From Halictus rubicundus (taxonomy: Eukaryota; Arthropoda; Insecta; Hymenoptera; Halictidae), in the NCBI RefSeq assembly GCF_050948215.1, contig NC_135149.1:5003001-5067000 (forward strand): 64,000 nucleotides of DNA, read 5' to 3'. Below, piece after piece: positions 59,437 through 64,000 of this stretch. Below the pieces are notes generated by a model. That model saw only the letters and a list, made by a program, of their open reading frames with translations, was not told the DNA's origin and did no database searches. Within the stretch, counting starts at the first letter, position 1; each line of letters starts with the position of its first letter. A program made the position numbers and the translations under genes.

Positions 59437-59802
59437 TGTGGCGCCAACGTGTTTGGGTCCTACGTGAAAGGGAGTCTGTCTAGGCCTAACATAAGTGTGA
59501 AAGAAGAGGGTTTAGGTCTCGGTGACAGGAGTGAAGTGTTTAGGGGCGCTAAGCGTTGGGCGTACGTAACTGATAGGGGTTTCCGAATGGATGTGAGACT
59601 GATAGAGGGAGAATGAGAGTGCGAGAGAGGAAGAATGAAAGTGGGCCTTAGATAAAAGGAACGAATGCGAGGGATGTTGAGTGAGAAAAGTGAGAGCCAG
59701 AAGAGCGAGAATCGCGAGCGAGTACGTTGATGAAGTACCGAGAAGAGAGAATAAACACCTTCAGCTTAATCGGTGTTAAATTATTTCACCCGGTACGCCA
59801 CA
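59437..59802 (+). mobile_element. Probable solo LTR
   Basis: It begins TGTGGCGCCAACG and ends GGTACGCCACA, with TGTGGCG/CGCCACA as terminal inverted repeat. It has a purine-rich middle (repeated GAGAG, AGAGCGAGAATCGCGAG) and an AATAAA at about 59750 some 50 bases before the end, as in the R-U5 part of insect LTRs. No second copy, primer site or gene is seen. No target duplication was recognised (AATAAC before, CCTAAG after), so the call is tentative. Confidence 0.5.
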
Positions 59803-60367
59803 CCTAAGGCGTAGGAGTTTCGTTAAAATATTCGTACAATAGTGATCTCTATACTATTAAATCTATTTTATCATACAGTTGGGTTTACAATCTGTTTGTG
59901 AACAGAAATTCGTCCCTTTTAGGTGCCTCTAATAAAAGTAGATGTGTTTGATATCGTGACAATATTAGTGCTACTGAATACAAATGCACATTACTACATG
60001 GATAAAAGCCACCAGTTCATGATTTTTCATAATTTTATGCAGTTAAATAAAAAAAAAATTTATTTTGTACAGACATCTAAAAAGAATAATTTCTTAAAAA
60101 AAAATACATTTCCTAAAACTTAATAATGTTACGGTATTTGAAATTATTATCAAATATCTCATGTATCAGTATGCTTATTTTACTACTATCTTTTTGTTGC
60201 ACTAGTTCGAATGATTAGTATTTTAAAGTATTAAAATATGCTAGTTTAGTTGTATTGACATATTAAGTCGCTCGTGCTGTCTGCACATTTTCACGTTTAT
60301 GTCAGTATTTCAGTTACAGAAAAATTTTGTTCGTTTACAAAGTATTATTGTTTTTTCAACAAATTAG

Positions 60368-60518
60368 GTTGCTGCAAGACAAGCTGCTATAGAAGCTGGT
60401 GTGCCAATTGTTCCGGGAACAGATGGGCCAGTGACCACGGCCGACGAAGCTGTAGAATTTTGTAAGAAACATGGACTTCCGGTCATATTCAAAGCTGCTT
60501 ATGGAGGAGGTGGCAGAG
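60368..60518 (+). CDS. PC: Pyruvate carboxylase, coding exon 3 (start of ATP-grasp domain)
   Basis: Fifty codons plus one base: VAARQAAIEAGVPIVPGTDG, then EFCKKHGLPVIFKAAYGGGG and RG. GVPIVPGT and the Gly-rich loop AAYGGGGRG belong to the ATP-binding part of biotin carboxylase. The Lys before AAYGGGG is the usual ATP-contacting residue. The acceptor is AAATTAG|GT, the donor GAG|GTAATG at 60519, phase 1. The following exon, expected to start with Met-Arg-Val-Val, is not in this window. Confidence 0.95.
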
Positions 60519-60843
60519 GTAATGTAAAACTGTTAACAAAACATTTAGTCGTCTCCTTTTATCGACGAAATAAAACAGGCTTATTACTTTGATTACAACT
60601 AATCGTAAAATAACTTTTGTAGATATTGATTCATGTCTGTTTTCTATATAACAATTATACTTGTTAAATCTCCCTATACATTACGCTCTCTAGTTTTACT
60701 TGCGACTGATTATTATTTTAGCTTTTCCCTACTAACACCTGATTCACATCATAGTCCTATTGATATTTGCATTCAAATAATTATCATTTAGAAAAAACCA
60801 AAGCATATACAGATTGTTAATGGACCATACAATAGTAGTATAC

Positions 60844-61147
60844 AGTTTTCTTTCGATATAAGACGGTGGCTCGAGACGGATTCGTCGTTTTGCGAATAAG
60901 AGTACCTACTCGACGTGACATAGTTCTTGAGTGGACCGAGGGTTTATGGGTCCCATAAAGTTGTCCGCGGACCATAAAGTGATCGGCCGTGCAGCGATAA
61001 CTTTCGTTAGAATAAGATAAAATATAACATACCTTCTTGTTCCGGCACCAAAAGCGGTGTTGAGTGGAAAACTTAAAAAGAAGAAGAGAGGATGTAGATT
61101 TTTATGTTGCGAAAAAAACATCGTCGCCTTATATTGAAAGAAAACTG
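60844..61147. mobile_element. Family C MITE
   Basis: CAGTTTTCTTTCGATATAAG, preceded by TA, is matched inversely by CTTATATTGAAAGAAAACTG. The inner blocks GACGGTGGC and CATCGTCGCC also pair. The centre includes a duplicated CCCATAAAG / CCATAAAGT phrase. Confidence 0.7.
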
Positions 61148-61570
61148 TTCTTACCTGATATGTTGGCAGACAGTAGTTTAGTATACAGAAGAAAAACGAA
61201 ACGATATATTCTTTTTACTTCTTATTAGTATGTGAAACCACAAATGTGTTATGCGACTCGAACGAATGCTTCAAAATAACTGACGTTGCTATGGTTTCTT
61301 TCAGTATCATACATCTACATCATCTACACTATCAATGTATCTGCATCAATATTTTGTGAAAATAAATTATACAATTTCGCCGATGTATTGCCTGGAAGTA
61401 ATGATTTTCATGTGTGTAGGATTAATTTTGTTTGGACCTAAGGTCTATACTATATTTTGATCCATTCTATATTTCTTAAGATCCATTCTATATTTTGTCC
61501 ATATAGTTCGATTTTTGTGTATTAAACACCTAAGATTTTGTAAATAGAGATGTGCCTAAAACAATCTTGG

Positions 61571-61720
61571 TTAAACTTTACTTTAGAAAACCAGAAATTT
61601 TTAATTTTGTTTCTTTGTTTTTTGTAATTCTGATGGTTTTTGGCGAGAAAATGCCGGAAATTTAAGTTGTAAGCCTAGGAGATCAATAGTTCAAAAGTTA
61701 TGCGTAATTAAACTTGATCG
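61571..61720. repeat. Family A element, left arm only
   Basis: GGTTAAACTTTACTTTAGAA, then CCAGAAATTTTTAATTTTG, GCGAGAAAATGCCGGAAA and TTCAAAAGTTATGCG. The right arm is not found. Confidence 0.55.
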
Positions 61721-62435
61721 ATTTTCAGTGTTTTGTTGGTATGTCCTGTTAGTATGTACTCAGCCACAGACGAGGTATAGGAGTAGACCAATCACCATAT
61801 GGGGTTTCGTGTCTCACGATCTGAAATACCGACATCGTTAACAACAACTAGATTTCTTACGCCCTCTACGCTGACGAACGACAAATGTTGCAACTAGCTC
61901 CACGAGAAGCTTAGACCATATACCTATAATAAATGAAAGGACCCCCGATCGAAGGAATACCAATTTTAGGCAAAAAATATCAATTTTAAGAAAAGGAATT
62001 TTGTATTGGGCAGATAGAGTTCAGGCTCTTCAACGCCATCTTTATGTATATAAAGAAAAGAATGAACCATAAACCATAAACCAAGAAAAGGAACTTTTGA
62101 AAAGTTCCGAAGCAAATTTCCATTACAAATCCAGGAAAAAAGGTGACGGTGAAAAACTGTGTTTTTCGGTTAGTAATTCAAGGGAGCTTACCTAGAAGCT
62201 GAAGGGTGACCAGGGGAAAACAAGGAAAGCATTGAAGGCCCAGCTTGGCTCCTCCCGAGCTAGCCTAAAGTAAATTCTGACACAATTCAATTGAATAAAC
62301 TAGTTTTTATAATTAGTAAGTCTTAAATTCTATTTTACAATGTTATCGCGAATTATAATTGTGCAACTATTAGCTCGATATTATGCTCTATTTGTAAGAT
62401 ACTAGAAGATTTTACAAATGGAGAATAATACCGAT
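61721..62435. other. Intron 3 sequence
   Basis: No gene recognised. A tandem ACCATAAACCATAAACCA is at about 62066. Confidence 0.4.
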
Positions 62436-62440
62436 TGCCC

Positions 62441-62477
62441 GGGTCTCACCACGAGGAGGTTGCTGCACAAGAGACCC
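62441..62477. other. Hairpin at the entry of the unassigned tract
   Basis: GGGTCTC (62441) pairs with GAGACCC (62471). The loop includes CACGAGGAGG and CACAAG, resembling the CACGAG and CAAGAG cores of the array at 63566-64000. Confidence 0.6.
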
Positions 62478-62571
62478 GAAAGAATGCCAGAAGGAATTCA
62501 ATACGCTTCCTTCTGACTCCCTTTCTTACAACGACGCTTTCGAGTCTTACAAACTAAATTCCGCAGCGTAT

Positions 62572-63132
62572 GTCGAGTAATTATTGCGGAGAAAAAGGTG
62601 TGAATCGGAGAAGAAGTCTCCGTTTCACGGGAGATCAAAAACGAATCAGGCAGAAGGCTCTGATTCTTTCAAAGAGAGAAACAAAACCGAACCAGAGCAG
62701 AAGGCTCTGGATCGGGGGTGACGCGACGCGTACAATGCTTGCAAGCTATCTGCCGACCAGTACGGTATCCGACGCTTCCTCATAGAGAACGACGGCCAGG
62801 GACGCCTCCACCGTACGGTAGAACTACCTTCCCCAACTACCCGCCACGAGCAACGCTGGCGCAACAAGGCGACGAAGAGACTTACGGACGAAGGATCCCC
62901 AGCTCCCGGCGCGAGCCACGCCAGCGTTGACATGACTTAGGCAGACATTTTACGAAAGAAGGGTTCTACCTGGCGAGTACTGCTCCCTGACCATCAATTC
63001 TCTATGCATCCACGCCGAATATCGCAACTGGGCCGGTTCAACACTTGCAAGCAAGGTCCGACACAGCAGGAGACTGTGTCGGAGTTGACAATCGAGTCGA
63101 GCAAAGTCAAGTTAGGGCAATAATTACTCGAC
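62572..63132. repeat. Cassette 1, bounded by perfect 16-bp inverted repeats
   Basis: GTCGAGTAATTATTGC (62572-62587) and GCAATAATTACTCGAC (63117-63132) are exact inverses. Inside are three hairpins: 62643-62666, 62689-62713 (loop AGAAG) and 63057-63083 (10-bp stem, loop CAGGAGA). The last two are followed by GGTGAC or GTTGAC. Between them is an open stretch with no ATG at its start. The family is unknown. Confidence 0.7.
62725..62940 (+). CDS. Unrecognised open stretch inside cassette 1, possible broken gene or exon
   Basis: From just after a TGA at about 62719-62721 the plus strand is open for about 70 codons to TAG (62938-62940). It includes CKLSADQYGIRRFLIENDGQ, HRTVELPSPTTRHEQRW and ATKRLTDEGSPAPGASHA. 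There is no early ATG. The composition is charged and GC-richer than its surroundings. I do not recognise a family. It may be part of an unidentified element's protein, or chance. Confidence 0.25.
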   Translation, partial: DAYNACKLSADQYGIRRFLIENDGQGRLHRTVELPSPTTRHEQRWRNKATKRLTDEGSPAPGASHASVDMT

Positions 63133-63181
63133 ATATATACAATACTAACAAACAAGCTTAATAACTAACGCACGAACTTAA

Positions 63182-63406
63182 GTCGAGCAATTATTGTGAG
63201 CAAGAAAAAAGAACTAAGTCTAACAAGTCTCTGAATAATGACAGAGAAAATAAAAATGGAGCATAAGGCTCAGATTTACGAAAAAAAAAAGAAAAAAAAA
63301 CGAAAGAAGCGAACCAGAGCAGAAGGCTCTGGTTCGGGGTTGACGCTACCAACTGCAAATCAGCAAGCGAAAATAACAAAGTGATTCTAACACAATAATT
63401 GCTCGA
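63182..63406. repeat. Cassette 2, bounded by 16-bp inverted repeats
   Basis: GTCGAGCAATTATTGTG (63182-63198) is matched inversely by CACAATAATTGCTCGA (63391-63406). The two cassettes differ at positions of this boundary sequence (TAATTATTGC against CAATTATTGTG), yet each right copy carries the complementary change. Inside are GAGC-ATAAG-GCTC (63259-63271) and a perfect 10-bp-stem hairpin GAACCAGAGC-AGAAG-GCTCTGGTTC (63311-63335), followed by GGGGTTGACGC. Confidence 0.7.
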
Positions 63407-63565
63407 GAACTAATACGAACTTATAAATAATGTCATATCTTCTTACTATTGGTTGTCTTCGTGCGACGACGATCTTGCTGAACTGTTGTGATTTAACTGA
63501 AACAGTCTAATAATAATTAGACACAAAATGAAAGAACACCGAAGTAATCAATGAAGAAACGATGA

Positions 63566-64000
63566 CCCCGTACACGAGTACGGCCCACCTACCACGCACC
63601 AGAGTGCGAATCTAACCGGCTCACGAGAGCCAACCTAAGACCAGCTCACGAGAGCCAAGCTAACCCCGTACACGAGTACGGCCTACCTAATGTGCACGAG
63701 AGTGCGAATCTAACCGGCTCACGAGAGCCTACCTAAGACCAGCTCACGAGAGCCAAACTAACCCCGCACACGAGTGCGGCCTACCTAACATGCACAAGAG
63801 TGCGATATCTAACCAGCTCACGAGAGCCAAGCTAACCCCGCACACGAGTACGGCCTACCTAATATGCACAAGAGTGCGAATCTAACCGGCTCACGAGAGC
63901 CAAACTAACCCCGCACACGAGTACGGCCTACCTAATATGCACAAGAGTGCGAATCTAACCGGCTCAAGAGAGCCAAACTAACTCCGTACACAAGTACGGC
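63566..64000. repeat. Tandem array of about 18 small hairpins, continuing past the window
   Basis: The array has a higher-order unit of about 73 bp, made of three subunits of 23-27 bp; the first units carry an extra subunit. Each subunit holds a short stem closed by four bases: CCGTAC-ACGA-GTACGG, CCGCAC-ACGA-GTGCGG, GGCTC-ACGA-GAGCC, GCTC-ACGA-GAGC, and GCAC with loops CAGA, GAGA or AAGA then GTGC. Linkers are CTAACC, CCTACCTAA or CCAAACTAA. Both strands are stop-rich, so it is non-coding. Stem sequence varies but pairing is mostly kept. One type, CCGCAC-ACGA-GTACGG, has a C-A mismatch. Confidence 0.85.

Larger units (their letters stand above)
58925..60367 (+). other. Pyruvate carboxylase intron 2
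   Basis: It runs from GTATGC to ACAAATTAG. It holds a family A element and a probable solo LTR. Confidence 0.85.
60519..64000 (+). other. Pyruvate carboxylase intron 3, incomplete
   Basis: It begins with donor GTAATG. No further coding exon is seen up to the window end. It contains family C (60844-61147) and family A (61571) repeats and the hairpin-dense tract from 62436. Confidence 0.7.

Noticed and set aside
63566..64000. CRISPR-like appearance of regularly spaced short repeats
   Set aside because: The intervening segments are not unique spacers but other versions of the same hairpin subunit. The setting is a eukaryotic intron, and the repeats vary in both stem and length.

Overview
The window looks like a piece of an insect nuclear genome, most likely a hymenopteran. 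The background is AT-rich, the only recognisable host gene is split by long GT-AG introns, and the rest is dominated by decayed mobile elements of insect types: mariner and Tc1-like, TTAA-flanked piggyBac-like, hAT-like with 8-bp duplications, copia, BEL/Pao, R1 and Jockey-like. The order-level call is an inference. I cannot name a species.

Host gene. Three plus-strand coding exons (38597-38738, 58605-58924, 60368-60518) join in phase into the mitochondrial targeting region and the start of the biotin carboxylase domain of pyruvate carboxylase. The rest of the gene lies beyond position 64000. Intron 1 is about 19.9 kb, intron 2 about 1.4 kb, and intron 3 runs off the window. I found no host gene in the first 38.5 kb.

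Mobile elements. An almost complete mariner-type element with a DD41D transposase and terminal inverted repeats of about 310 bp lies at 18411-20305. Broken elements are a copia gag (14700-15803) with its primer-binding site, a copia RNase H fragment (32283-32690), a Tc1-like N-terminus (33548-33865), a non-LTR RNase H remnant (39445-40153), a transposase C-terminus (42338-42490), a Jockey-like gag (48106-48655), an internally deleted GC-rich R1-clade element (48655 to about 52340), a BEL/Pao gag (about 52345-53135), a deleted mariner (55979-56867) and a probable solo LTR (59437-59802).

Repeat families. At least six short non-coding families recur, several nested in each other. They are elements with CAGGGTG ends and TA duplications; a GGTTAAACTTCACC family (A); a TAGACTGCGG family (B); a CAGTTTTCTTTC family (C); a TTTAGCGATT palindromic family (D); and TTAA-flanked elements. 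A fold-back of about 820 bp lies at 25534-26355.

Right end. Positions 62436-64000, inside intron 3, hold a hairpin-dense tract that I could not assign. It has two cassettes bounded by matching inverted repeats, hairpins whose stems change on both sides together, and a tandem array of about 18 four-base-loop hairpins that continues past the window edge. This is the best candidate here for something undescribed.
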